NCBI RefSeq assembly: GCF_017115085.1
Contig: NZ_JABXKJ010000206.1
Location: 1 to 64,000, forward strand
Source of the DNA: Nostoc sp. NMS7
GTDB lineage: Bacteria > Cyanobacteriota > Cyanobacteriia > Cyanobacteriales > Nostocaceae
Direction: 5' to 3'
Length of the DNA: 64,000 bases
Each line of letters begins with the position of its first letter. Positions within the stretch are counted from its first letter, which is position 1. The notes below the pieces were generated by a model that was given only the letters and a program-made list of their open reading frames with translations, was not told the origin of the DNA and did no database searches. Made by a program: the position numbers and the translations under genes. Positions 8,928 to 18,700 of this stretch are shown here, piece after piece.

Positions 8928-8997
8928 TGCGCTAAACAACGCACTTTTTTGGGAAATGCCCACCCTACAGCATAGGTGATCGCGCTTGTATTTCTTG

Positions 8998-9483
8998 TTA
9001 ACGATTAGGGAGGTTTGGCATTTCAGGTGAGCGATCGCTCTTCGATAAACTACAGTCAAAAGTACTCAAAGTAACTTGTTGAGAGTTTTTAAAGTTTTTA
9101 GAGGATGGTTCAGCCAGGATTGGGTCAATGTCTTGGCTTTTGTCTCGTTGGATAAATTCATCGAGTAATTGAAAAAAGTAATCAAATGCAGCTTTTTCAT
9201 CAATACAGGTGAGTAAAATAATTTTATCCCAAGCGTTAACAGTATGGATAGATAAGCGGTTTTGTAGCCAAGGTTGGAAGTTTTTATAGAAATCACTTTC
9301 GGTTTCAGTATTAGTAATACCTAATTCAGAGCGTGAAAAACGATAACCGAGAATGAACATCCGTAAATTGCTAATGGAGGCTGTCCCCAAATATAAACCT
9401 GGTTTGGTTTTAATTTTTTCGAGTAGGTTAAATAATGCATTCATTGAGTTTAACTCCATTAAAAAAACTTCAAAATTCCTCAA
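8998..9483 (-). CDS. Uncharacterised protein, candidate immunity partner of the papain-fold protein
   Basis: A 161-residue soluble protein that I cannot place firmly. The N-terminal half has LLEKIKTKPGLYLGTASISNLRMFILGY, a KPG(L/M)YLG motif I associate with small uncharacterised proteins near toxins. The middle is helical (DEKAAFDYFFQLLDEFIQRD) and the last 40 residues look disordered. It starts 46 bases after the stop of the papain-fold protein in the same direction, the usual place for an immunity gene. ATGs at 9459 (MELNS) and 9444 (MNALF) are alternative starts. The immunity role is inferred from position only. Confidence 0.6.
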   Translation of the reverse strand: MRNFEVFLMELNSMNALFNLLEKIKTKPGLYLGTASISNLRMFILGYRFSRSELGITNTETESDFYKNFQPWLQNRLSIHTVNAWDKIILLTCIDEKAAFDYFFQLLDEFIQRDKSQDIDPILAEPSSKNFKNSQQVTLSTFDCSLSKSDRSPEMPNLPNR

Positions 9484-9529
9484 TTACTTCTACTTTAAAC
9501 TCATTAGATAAGGAGGTAAAATCTTTGAT

Positions 9530-9853
9530 TCAGTCATCTGGGCATAGTCCTTGTCGAGAAAGATTGTCGAAGATTTTCTCAAAAACTTCAACTCCGTAAT
9601 GAACACCATTTTCAGTGATAGTTTCAGGGCAACCCTGTTGTTCAAGGCGATCGCTGAGAATAAAGTCTTCATTGTCATACTTAGTTGAGAGTCGCCAAAG
9701 CTTGCCATGAATTCCGCGTTGTTTAAGCCATTGTTTGAGTGTATTAGCACATTCTTCGCAATGAAGTAGTGGAAATCGAATCACAAGATTACCAATTGCT
9801 TCATGAAGTTCTGCAATGACTAGATCATCCGGGAAATCATTCAGAAAAAACAT
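9530..9853 (-). CDS. Stand-alone papain-fold toxin domain protein (Tox-PL-2-like)
   Basis: This 107-residue protein matches, by eye, the papain-fold toxin 2 pattern: HCEECANTLKQWLKQRGIHG (Cys32 and Cys35, one being the nucleophile candidate), an RLSTKYDNEDFILSD strand region, NGVHYGVEVF with His85, and IFDNL with Asp96/Asn97. In polymorphic toxin systems this domain sits at the C-terminus of large secreted proteins as a putative peptidase; here it stands alone without signal or delivery domains. The following gene may be its immunity or antitoxin partner. An AGGAG lies upstream of the ATG. Whether it is an active protease or a domesticated domain is unknown. Confidence 0.65.
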   Translation of the reverse strand: MFFLNDFPDDLVIAELHEAIGNLVIRFPLLHCEECANTLKQWLKQRGIHGKLWRLSTKYDNEDFILSDRLEQQGCPETITENGVHYGVEVFEKIFDNLSRQGLCPDD

Positions 9854-9920
9854 CTCCTGAGGTAAATGTTGGTCTTATTTTAGCGTCGGTGCGATCGCTC
9901 TTTGAGAAACTACAGCCAAA

Positions 9921-10002
9921 TGCGATGCCCTAAGCTTGCCGTACCACTTCGTGGAAGCAAGCTACGCGCAGCGTCTCGTAGAGAAGGGTCTCGTAGAGAA
10001 GT
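9921..10002. repeat. Dispersed repeat, GTACCACTTCGTGGAAGC type
   Basis: A second copy of the mosaic at 8850-8927, with GCCGTACCACTTCGTGGAAGC followed by AAGCTACGCGCAGCG and two runs of TCTCGTAGAGAAG. It lies between the papain-fold gene and the antiporter gene. Confidence 0.8.
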
Positions 10003-10048
10003 GCGGTAAACAAGGCACTGTAACTTTTTTCGAGTGCAATAGAAAGTT

Positions 10049-12394
10049 TCAATCGCACTTCGTCACACTATCCGCAGGCAGAAACTCTTTGAGCGCTTCT
10101 GCCTCACGAGCTTTGACTAGTGGGATAGAAAGGGGTACTGAACTGGCGATCGCAAATAACTCTTCTAGTTGACTCAAACCTGTTAAACTACCACATAACA
10201 ATACTTGGTCGCCAACTCGCAAATCCATGCCGCCATCAGGATAGCGAATAAACTTGCCATCTCGCCGGATCGCCTGTACCTGTACTCCATATTGCTTGCC
10301 GATATCTAAATCTCTAAGGGTTCTACCTAACGTTGGCGCATCTGCATTAACTGTAATCCACTGGCAAGCACTATTTTCTCCGGGAACAGCCGCCTGTCCT
10401 TTGGCGAATTCTGCCAAAGCTGCCAGTTCTTCATCTGCTCCCACAATCAACAAGCGATCGCCTTCTGCCAATTTGGTTTGATTATTGGGATAATCGATTT
10501 CATCGCCATTAGCGCGGCGAATTGCCATCAAACTCGCTCCTGTTAAGTAGCGCATATCTGCTTCTTCTAAAGTCATCCCAGTTAAGGGCGAATCAGCTGG
10601 GAGAGGATACCAGCGCTGATTTAAATCGCGGGTTGCTTGCCGCAAATCACGAGCAACTTCAATAGCAGAACGCTCTGGCCGCAATTCCAAATAATGATCG
10701 TTGCGGATTTGCTGCATTTCCCGTTGGATGACATCTGATGATAATAAGCCTAAGCCAGTTAATAAATGAGTTACCATTTCTAAGCTAGCTTCAAACTCTG
10801 GTTGCACCACTTCCCTAGCTCCCAATTGATACAGCACCTCAATATTTTTATCCTGGGTAGCACGGACAACCAAATCTAATTCTGGGCGCAATTCCAAAGC
10901 GCGTTTCAAGCAAAGACGGGTACTCATGGGGTCTGGAAGTGCGATCGCCATTCCTTTGGCATGATTCACCCCAGCAGTTTCCAGAACGTGTAAACTTACG
11001 CAATTGCCATAGACATAAGACACCCCAGCCTCACGCAACTGCTGAATTCTACTCTCTGATTGGTCGATTACCACCACAGGCAGATTGTGTTGCAGCAACA
11101 ACTTTACTAAATTTTTGCCGACTCGCCCATAACCACAGACTACCAGATGGTCTTTAAAGGGCAAATCTTCCGACATATCCCGCGCTTCTTCTTCTTCTAA
11201 ATACGGTTTCAACCAGGGGATTGATTCGGCAAAGTTAAATAAAAATGGCACTAACCGCAGGACAAAGGGAGTAAGCATGAGAGTGACTGCGGTGGTTCCC
11301 AAAATTAATAAGTATATTTGTCGGGACACCAGCCCCAAAGATTGCCCTTCACTGGCGAGAACAAAAGAAAATTCCCCAATTTGCGCCAGTCCTAAACCGG
11401 CGATTATCGCTGTTTTCAAAGGGTAGCGGAATAGTTTCACTAGGGGCGTAATAATCAAAAATTTACCTACGAAAACTATTGCCACCAATCCCAAAATCAA
11501 TTCTAAGTTGTTCCACAAAAACACTGGGTCAATTAACATCCCAATGGCGGCAAAAAATAAAGCGGCAAAAATATCTCGTAGTGGTTCCACATAAGTCAGG
11601 GTTTGATCGGCGTACTCCACCTCAGAAATCATCAAACCCGCGACAAATGCCCCCATCTCAATCGACAGTCCCAAATGCTCTGTCAATAAAGCAATGCCCA
11701 AACATAGAGCTACAACCCCTAATAAAAATAGTTCTTTGCTTTCGGTACGGGCTAACAGTTGCAACAACGGCGGTATCAGCCAAATTCCCGCAGCGATCGC
11801 CCCAGCAGCAAATAAACCAATCAAAGCTAGGGCTGTTAGTACGGTGATACCAATGGTTTCTGCTGGTTGGTTGAGGGCTGGTAAGACTGCTAACATCAGT
11901 CCCAATGCCAAGTCCTGTACTACCAAAATCCCCAGCATCACTTGCCCGTGAGGTGTTTCGGTTTCGTTGCGTTCCATCAAGCACTTGAGGACAACGGCTG
12001 TGGAAGACAAGGACAGAATACACCCCAAAAACATCCCCTTAGCAGGTAAAGTTCCCCAAGCTCCGGTTAACCCACATACCACAACTGTTACCAAAATCGT
12101 CAAAGCAATCTGAAGTCCACCGCCGCCAAGAGCGATCGCTTTTACCTTCTTGAGTTCCGCAAAGGAAAATTCCACACCCAAGGCGAATAATAAAAAGGCG
12201 ACCCCGAACTGTGCTAGAGTCTCTACTTGAATAACTTCTTTAATCAGTCCCAGTCCGGCTGGCCCAATGATTATCCCGCCAATGAGATAGCCCAGCAGCA
12301 CAGGTTGTCGCAAAAGTGCCGCCAACAGTCCGCCACAGGCTGCAACGCCTAGAACTAAAACTAAATCAACAATTAGCCTAAAATCTTCTTGCAC
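10049..12394 (-). CDS. Kef-type monovalent cation:proton antiporter with RCK domain
   Basis: At 781 residues this is a CPA2-family inner-membrane exchanger. Residues about 1-390 form a 12-13 segment Na+/H+ exchanger domain (GYLIGGIIIGPAGLG, LLFALGVEFSF, LSSTAVVLKCL, GLAQIGEFSFVLA). A TrkA-N nucleotide-binding domain follows (LVVCGYGRVGKNLVKLL near 415), then two TrkA-C modules (about 590-655 and 675-755), ending each time in GDxLLIVG or GDQVLLCG. K+ or Na+ efflux gated by NAD(H) is the family role; the ion cannot be told from sequence. The gene stands alone between repeat clusters. Confidence 0.92.
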   Translation of the reverse strand: MQEDFRLIVDLVLVLGVAACGGLLAALLRQPVLLGYLIGGIIIGPAGLGLIKEVIQVETLAQFGVAFLLFALGVEFSFAELKKVKAIALGGGGLQIALTILVTVVVCGLTGAWGTLPAKGMFLGCILSLSSTAVVLKCLMERNETETPHGQVMLGILVVQDLALGLMLAVLPALNQPAETIGITVLTALALIGLFAAGAIAAGIWLIPPLLQLLARTESKELFLLGVVALCLGIALLTEHLGLSIEMGAFVAGLMISEVEYADQTLTYVEPLRDIFAALFFAAIGMLIDPVFLWNNLELILGLVAIVFVGKFLIITPLVKLFRYPLKTAIIAGLGLAQIGEFSFVLASEGQSLGLVSRQIYLLILGTTAVTLMLTPFVLRLVPFLFNFAESIPWLKPYLEEEEARDMSEDLPFKDHLVVCGYGRVGKNLVKLLLQHNLPVVVIDQSESRIQQLREAGVSYVYGNCVSLHVLETAGVNHAKGMAIALPDPMSTRLCLKRALELRPELDLVVRATQDKNIEVLYQLGAREVVQPEFEASLEMVTHLLTGLGLLSSDVIQREMQQIRNDHYLELRPERSAIEVARDLRQATRDLNQRWYPLPADSPLTGMTLEEADMRYLTGASLMAIRRANGDEIDYPNNQTKLAEGDRLLIVGADEELAALAEFAKGQAAVPGENSACQWITVNADAPTLGRTLRDLDIGKQYGVQVQAIRRDGKFIRYPDGGMDLRVGDQVLLCGSLTGLSQLEELFAIASSVPLSIPLVKAREAEALKEFLPADSVTKCD

Positions 12395-12485
12395 CAGTTT
12401 TAAAAGAACTCTTAAGACCTATTAATTCAGGATACAAAGTTTTATGATCTCAAGGCAATTGAGGGTTGAAATTTAAACGCATAGG

Positions 12486-12530
12486 CGCTTCTCTACGAGA
12501 CGCTACGCGAACGCCTTCCCGCAGGGTAGG
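12486..12530. repeat. Dispersed repeat, TCTACGAGACGCTACGCGAACGC type
   Basis: It contains CGCTTCTCTACGAGACGC, CTACGCGAACGCCTTCCCGC and AGGGTAGGAGCGC, a variant of the modules at 8850-8927 in reverse orientation. It occupies the antiporter upstream region, so it may separate that promoter from the methyltransferase gene. Confidence 0.7.
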
Positions 12531-12645
12531 AGCGCAGAGGCATACAGAGAATTCGCTACGAATCAATGAAATGCTGTACTTAGCGATCGCTCGCCTATCC
12601 AATTCCTCTCACTCACACTGTATGCGGAAATAGTCAGTATAATAA

Positions 12646-13539
12646 ATGGTCATGTTTGAACGATATGAAGACGAGGGACATACGATATTTCATGGTGATG
12701 CCCTACATATTTTGTCTAGTGAGATTTCCTCTGAATCTGTAGATATTGTTTTTATCGATCCTCCCTACAACATCGGAAAACGGTTTTCAAATTTTTACGA
12801 CAAATGGGAGTCTGAGGAGGAGTATGCAAAGTGGGCATACAAATTGCTTGATGAATGTCTTCGGATATTAAAGCCAAATGGAACCCTATATGTGATGACA
12901 AGCACTCAAGCGATGCCATACTTTGACCTTTACTTAAGGCAGAAAATCGTAATTCTTAGCCGAATTGTCTGGCATTACGATAGTTCTGGAGTTCAAGCAA
13001 CAAAATATTTCGGCTCAATGTATGAGCCAATACTTCACTGTGTTAAAGACAAAAGCAATTATATTTTCAACTCAGCTGATATTAAAATAGCAGCAAAAAC
13101 AGGTGCACAGAGGAAGTTGATTGATTACAGAAAATCCGTTCCCAGCCAATACAATACAGAAAAAGTACCTGGGAATGTATGGTATTTTTCTCGTGTGAGA
13201 TATCGAATGGAAGAATATGAAAATCATCCTTCACAAAAACCTGAATCATTACTAGAGAGAATTATTCTTGCAAGTAGTGATAATGGTAGTGTTGTGCTTG
13301 ATCCATTCGCAGGAACCTTTACATCTGCTGCTGTAGCAAAACGTTTAGGGCGGATTTCTATTAGTATAGAATCTCAAGAAGAATATCTGAAAATTGGTCT
13401 TAGACGTGTTCTAGGATGGAAAGAATACAAAGGAGAAAAATTATTATCTCCAAAAAAGAAAAATATTAGAAAAAATAAAAATGGGCAAAAAATCAAGGCT
13501 ATACAGGGGAGCTTTTTCGATGCCGATAGTACAGCATGA
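12646..13539 (+). CDS. yhdJ: Adenine-specific DNA methyltransferase, YhdJ-like
   Basis: This is a 297-residue beta-class amino-methyltransferase: the catalytic motif DPPYNIGKRF comes first (about residue 40) and the AdoMet motif VLDPFAGTFTSAAVAKRLGR last (about 225). It follows E. coli YhdJ closely from memory, including HGDALHIL, SRIVWHYDSSGVQATK, YGSMYEPIL, KTGAQRKLIDYRKS and KVPGNVW. YhdJ is an orphan enzyme that methylates ATGCAT; the same site is inferred here. No restriction endonuclease gene lies beside it, so a regulatory or maintenance role is more likely. An ATG at 12652 is an alternative start. The lower GC and fewer HIP1 sites than neighbours hint at transfer. Confidence 0.9.
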   Translation: MVMFERYEDEGHTIFHGDALHILSSEISSESVDIVFIDPPYNIGKRFSNFYDKWESEEEYAKWAYKLLDECLRILKPNGTLYVMTSTQAMPYFDLYLRQKIVILSRIVWHYDSSGVQATKYFGSMYEPILHCVKDKSNYIFNSADIKIAAKTGAQRKLIDYRKSVPSQYNTEKVPGNVWYFSRVRYRMEEYENHPSQKPESLLERIILASSDNGSVVLDPFAGTFTSAAVAKRLGRISISIESQEEYLKIGLRRVLGWKEYKGEKLLSPKKKNIRKNKNGQKIKAIQGSFFDADSTA

Positions 13540-13723
13540 ATTCACGAAAAAAATCATTGAGATTCTAAAGTATTATTTTACCAACCAGGAAAATAGAGTT
13601 TTGAACTCTAGTGAGTTATTGCAGTACCTTCTGTGCAGTATCATAATCAATCATACCTAGCTGGCAAATATTTCTCCAGAAAATAGACTAGTAAAGCAAA
13701 TTGGGGAATTTCAGAAAATTTTT

Positions 13724-15235
13724 ATGATTAGTATACCTAGATTAAGTAAAACAGACTTTTTAGTTTTGATTGTTGTTGTGATAATTGGTGTTATAAATTT
13801 ACCTTTTCCATTTGGAGGAGATCAAGCACTCTTTACAACAGGTGCGTTGGAGATGCAACAAGGAAAGGTACTCTATCGGGATTTTTGGGATCTCAAGCAA
13901 CCTGGGATTTATTACTTTTATTTCTTAGCAGGAACTTTATTTGGTTTTAATGAGATTGGCATCCATATTTTTGAACTTCTTTACATGGTGCTTTTCTCTA
14001 TAATATTGCAGTTGACTCTAAAAACCTATTTTCGGCATCAGCTAATAGCAAGTTTAGTACCTTTGTTAACGGTTGGTGTTTATTACCTTGTTTCATATCA
14101 TCGGCAATTTACTCAAGTAGAAGGATTAGTTGGTTTTCCTTTGTTTCTATGTCTTTGGCTGACTTATGAATCTTTTAATCACGAAGGAAAGCAAAGATTT
14201 ATTCCACTTTTGCTTTCAGGCTTTATGGGTGGAATTGTCCTGATATTTAAATTAATATTTTTGCCTATCTTGCTGGGTTTCTGGCTAACTATCTTGCTCT
14301 ATTCTATATTGATAAAACATCAAAATTTTAAAAAAATTATTGTTGAAATTTGCTTACCAATTTGTCTAGGAATTATCTTTCCCCTTCTAGTTGTTGTCAG
14401 CTACTTTGCTTGGTTCAATAGTTTATCAATTGTATATCAGACATTTTTTGTATATCCAAGTCAGGTGGTTGCTAATGGCACATTTAGTATATCTAAGTTA
14501 GTTTTGGGAACTGCATGGTTCTTAAAGAGTTTTTTCCCTTTAATTTTAATGGCTACTGTTGCAGTAAATGTATCATTGCGTAAGTCTAAGAATTTATTGA
14601 CCTTGCTATTTGTTGTTTGGTTTGTTTTTGGGCTGGGTATTATTTTTCTCCAAATTAGGTCACTGTGGAGTTACCAATATTTACTATTATTTGTACCTAC
14701 AGGTATTTTAGCAACTAAAGGTTTAGATATATTATGGCAGCCTTTAAAAGAATTGAGGTCACCACTAATTAAGATTTTCGTACCATTATTGTTTTTATTA
14801 CCTTTCTTATTTAATTTACAATTCAAGAGTGTCGCTTTAGTTCAGAATAACTTTGCTTTAACTGAAGATACAAGATTTAAATATCAGACTGTATTTAGAA
14901 AAGACTATACATTGCTTCGTTCAGAAGTTGACTTTCTCTCGCAACCAGGAAGTTTGTCTGGTGAGATTTTTGTTGCTGGTGATCCATCTATTTACTACTT
15001 ATCTGGTCGGACTCAAGCAACATCACTAAATGCATGGTCACTGGAATTATTTCTATCAGAACAATGGCCGCAACTTCTAGAGGAGTTAGATTTATCCAAA
15101 CCTGCTTATATATTTATTAGTAATGACTATCAGCCTCTGATTAAGAAAGAGTGTCCCAAGATTTTAGAATTGATTGATAAAAGATATCATATTTTGCCCA
15201 AAAGTAATGATGGTATTTGGTATATTAGAAACTGA
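13724..15235 (+). CDS. Membrane glycosyltransferase, GT39/ArnT-like
   Basis: A 503-residue protein with about ten hydrophobic segments, resembling the dolichyl-phosphate-mannose/ArnT superfamily of lipid-linked sugar transferases. The N-terminal loop FPFGGDQALFTTGALEMQQGK carries the acidic residue expected in these GT-C enzymes, followed by YRDFWDLKQPGIYYFY. The C-terminal soluble part (about 385-503) has GDPSIYYLSGR and ends in NDGIWYIRN. Donor and acceptor are unknown. The gene is AT-rich. It stands alone; a 32-base piece of its 3' part is duplicated at 15511-15542. Confidence 0.75.
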   Translation: MISIPRLSKTDFLVLIVVVIIGVINLPFPFGGDQALFTTGALEMQQGKVLYRDFWDLKQPGIYYFYFLAGTLFGFNEIGIHIFELLYMVLFSIILQLTLKTYFRHQLIASLVPLLTVGVYYLVSYHRQFTQVEGLVGFPLFLCLWLTYESFNHEGKQRFIPLLLSGFMGGIVLIFKLIFLPILLGFWLTILLYSILIKHQNFKKIIVEICLPICLGIIFPLLVVVSYFAWFNSLSIVYQTFFVYPSQVVANGTFSISKLVLGTAWFLKSFFPLILMATVAVNVSLRKSKNLLTLLFVVWFVFGLGIIFLQIRSLWSYQYLLLFVPTGILATKGLDILWQPLKELRSPLIKIFVPLLFLLPFLFNLQFKSVALVQNNFALTEDTRFKYQTVFRKDYTLLRSEVDFLSQPGSLSGEIFVAGDPSIYYLSGRTQATSLNAWSLELFLSEQWPQLLEELDLSKPAYIFISNDYQPLIKKECPKILELIDKRYHILPKSNDGIWYIRN

Positions 15236-15282
15236 TCAGAGGTTGTTTGAAAAGTAGTTAACTGTGATTTTATGCACTTGTT

Positions 15283-15359
15283 GATCCCCTCTAACCCCCC
15301 TTTTTAAGGGGGGAACCGGAATCAAAGTCCCCCAATTTATCGGGGGATTTAGGGGGATC
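15283..15359. repeat. Inverted-repeat element with GATCCCC ends
   Basis: Starts GATCCCCTCTAACCCCCC and ends GGGGGATTTAGGGGGATC, an imperfect terminal inverted repeat around an internal CCCCCCTTTTTTAAGGGGGG hairpin. It may end glycosyltransferase transcription. Confidence 0.65.
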
Positions 15360-15510
15360 TAAAACGTTTTGCTACCGACCAAAGAACTTTTAAAACATCC
15401 TCTTAAAGTGAAACAGGAATAGGAGGGTACGTCTAGATAGGTTCATTCCAAGCCCTAATCGCTTCAATCGCAATACCAGCAGGAGCAAATAAAACCTTTA
15501 TACTTGTCGT

Positions 15511-15542
15511 ACTCAAGCAACATCACTAAATGCATGGTCACT
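15511..15542. repeat. 32-base direct repeat of glycosyltransferase coding DNA
   Basis: The bases 15511-15542 (starting ACTCAAGCAACATCAC and ending TGCATGGTCACT) are identical to 15011-15042 inside the preceding glycosyltransferase gene, exactly 500 bases away in the same orientation. The copy now encodes the C-terminal end of the HicB-like antitoxin on the other strand. Confidence 0.95.
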
Positions 15543-15725
15543 ACCGGAAATTTGTTGCTCTGCGAGTTCCCGATTTGATATTAGAATTAACTCTATCGCT
15601 TCCCGTAGACTTTCCCTAGCTTCTTCCAGAGTTCTCTCTTGGACATTAGCGCCGGGTAACTCCTGGACGTAGCCAATATACCAATCATCGAGCTTTTCAA
15701 ATACAGCAGTAAAAGAGTTTTCCAT
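15513..15725 (-). CDS. HicB-family antitoxin-like protein with altered C-terminus
   Basis: At 70 residues it shows the HicB partial RNase H fold: FTAVFEKLDDWYIGYVQELPGANVQERTLEEARESLREAIELILISNREL. Such proteins neutralise HicA mRNA interferases. No hicA lies on either side: chlH/bchH ends 50 bases upstream, and downstream there is only a short peptide-sized frame ending near 15440. The last ten residues are encoded by the 32-base duplicated segment, so the original C-terminal tail has been replaced. Probably an orphan, perhaps truncated. Confidence 0.8.
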   Translation of the reverse strand: MENSFTAVFEKLDDWYIGYVQELPGANVQERTLEEARESLREAIELILISNRELAEQQISGSDHAFSDVA

Positions 15726-15774
15726 ATAATTTGCTATTGAATGTTACGAGATAATGCCTAACGTACCCAACTCT

Positions 15775-18700
15775 CTAAACTGTAACACCCTCCAATTCCT
15801 CATCTGTCAACTCATATAACTGGCGCAACTTATCTAACTTATCACTATCGGCTTGCCAGAAACCGCGTCCATGCGCCTCCAACATTCTCCCTAAAATATT
15901 GCGAAAAGCTTCAGGATTTGCCTTACGTAATTTATCCGCCATCTCTGCATCTAACGCATAAGTATCAGCCGCTTGATCATAAACCCAATCATCAGTAAAA
16001 TCGGCAGTACCACCCCAACCAATCAACGCCGTCATTCGTTGGGAAATTTCAAAGGCACCACCAGAACCTTGATTTGCCATTGCTTGCGCCCATTTGGGAT
16101 TTACCAACTTAGTGCGGTACTCCATCCGCAGCAAATCATCTAAATTGCGGGGTGTAGTATCTTTCGAGAAACTTTCTACAAAGCTGGTTGTAACCTTCTT
16201 ACCGCCTTGTTTTTCTGCTGCCCTTTTCAAACCGCCAGTATTGGCGTAATATTCTTGAATATCAGTTAAACCATATTCTACCGAATCGATTTCTTGAACA
16301 ATGCGATCGCTAGTTTTTAACAACGTGTTCAAGACTTCCGGTCTAGCTTCACCTTTATCTTCTCTCCCGTAGCTAAACACATTGCGACTTTGCCAAGTAT
16401 TGCCTAACTCCTCCCCAGATTCCCAGTTACCATCCACAACTCGATCATTCACCAAAGAACCAAAATCACCCGCCGGATTAGAAAACAATCTCGCTGATAC
16501 ATTTTCTACACCTTGGGCTTTTAAAGCTAAAGCGTGTCTTCTAATAAAATTCTGATCTTCCGGTTCATCAGCATTAGCCGCCCGTTGAAATAAATCATCC
16601 AACAATTCGATGATATTTACAAAACTATCCCGGAAAATCCCAGACAAATTACCCAATATATCAATGCGAGGATGTCCAACATCCACCAACGGCTTCAACT
16701 CATAACGAACAATTCTACCAGTTCCTTCCTTAACAGGTTCAGCCCCCACCAATTCCAACAGAATTCCCAGAGATTCACCCTTAGTTTTAATCGCATCCAA
16801 TCCCCAAAGCATCACCGCCACCGTTTCTGGATATGTCCCATATTCATCCAAATGCTGGGCAATAATTTTTTTAGCAATTTCTCGTCCCCGTTGGTATGCC
16901 GCAGGTGAAGGCATACGATAAGGGTCTAAAGCATGAATATTCCTCCCAGTCGGCAAAACACCAGCACCATCCCGCAACAAATCCCCACCGGGCGCAGGCG
17001 GAATATATTCCCCATTCAACCCCCTTAACAAATTCGTTAACTCATCCGTAGATTGCATCAACAAATCTGTAATTAGCTTTTCTTCCTCTCTATGTGGTTC
17101 ATTTTCCTCTCCAAAATAAGCCTCCAAATACGCCGCCAATTCCTCCTGATTCGGTGCTTCCCCCAAAGTATGCAACCCAGAAGAAAACAACCGATTTTCT
17201 AACACTTGCAAATATCCATACAACTCCACCAAATAATCATCAAAAGCATGAGTGCTAAACATCCGAATATTTTCGGGAGTAAACGCAATCCCCAACCGTT
17301 TCGCATCTGCAAACGGACAATCTGCATCCAACCCAGAGTCCACAATTTTTTTACAAATCGCTTCCTTCAAGACATAATTCTTTTGTGGATCTTCACGATA
17401 CTCCGAAATCAAATCTCGCAATGCTACCAATTCCTTATACAAACCTGCACGTCCATAAGGTGGTACATTATGGGAAATCAACACACCATAACCGCGACGT
17501 TTTGCCAACATCGATTCCGAAGGATTATTTGCTGCATATATATATAGATTAGGCAAATTTCCTAACAGAATATCCGACCAAGAATAACCCGTATTACCCA
17601 AAGGAGAACCAGGCAACCATTCCACCGTGCCATGCATTCCAAAATGAACTAAAGCATCAGCTTGAAACTCATTTTGCAGCCATTTATAATAAGCAACATA
17701 TTGCGGATGGGGCGTTAAATCTCGTTCAAACATTAAACGCATGGGGTCGCCTTGTATGCCCAAAGGTGGTTGTACACCTATCCACACATTCCCTAATTGC
17801 ACACCACCAATCTGGAATTCGTCGCCATAACTTTTAATTCCAGTTCCCGTGAGAGACTTCCATTGTTTTTCGATGCGGGAAGTTTGCAGATATCCCAACC
17901 ATTTTTCTAATGTGCGGACATTTACAGATGCCGGGATATTCTCCGCGTCATTTAAAGATTCATCCGCTTCTTTGACTCGGCGAATCAATTCTTCCCCATC
18001 TTCCGGCAAATCTCCGACGGTGTAACCTTGTTCTTTAAGTGCGTGGAGAAACTTCAGCAAACTACGCGGCACATTTAATAATGCAGCTGTGCCTACAGCC
18101 CCATAACCGGGAGGAAACCCATATAAAACGATCGCAATCTTGCGTTCGGAAGCAGGTTTTTGCCGCAAAGCTACCCAACTTTTCACCCTACCAATTAATC
18201 GTTGTACTCGTTCGGGAACTAGATAAATATTTTCGCCCACCAAACCACCGAGGGGAATAGTATCAATAGCCCCATCCAATTCTGGTAAGGCGTACAACAC
18301 GACACTTTGCAATCCGCCGACACCTTGGCGTGTCCAGGAGTGAATATCTTGAATTAATAATGGTGCTGCAACAATATAAGGTACATTTTTAGCAGTGAGG
18401 ATGCGCTTTGCTACTTCCACCTGACGCCCAGCTTCCATTGAACCAGCCGGGCCACCCACCAGAGGAAAGCCAATTGTCGAAACGATCGCATTCACTTTTA
18501 CTGCTTCACTAGATAGCGAGGGAGTCTCGATATTACCTAGTTGTCGTTGCTGAATTTCATAGTCGGTTGTCATCCAATCTCGTACCGCCACATGTCCTTC
18601 TACACCGTTGATGAAAATGGGTAAAGGAATTAACCCGGCTGATTCAAAACTGCGAATTAGTTGGGGAATGTAGGGTTGTTTGGTGATGACGTGTTTTCGG

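Noticed and set aside
15436..15510. Short minus-strand frame KVLFAPAGIAIEAIRAWNEPI as a remnant of a toxin gene
   Set aside because: Too short and not matched to any family I know; no start codon.
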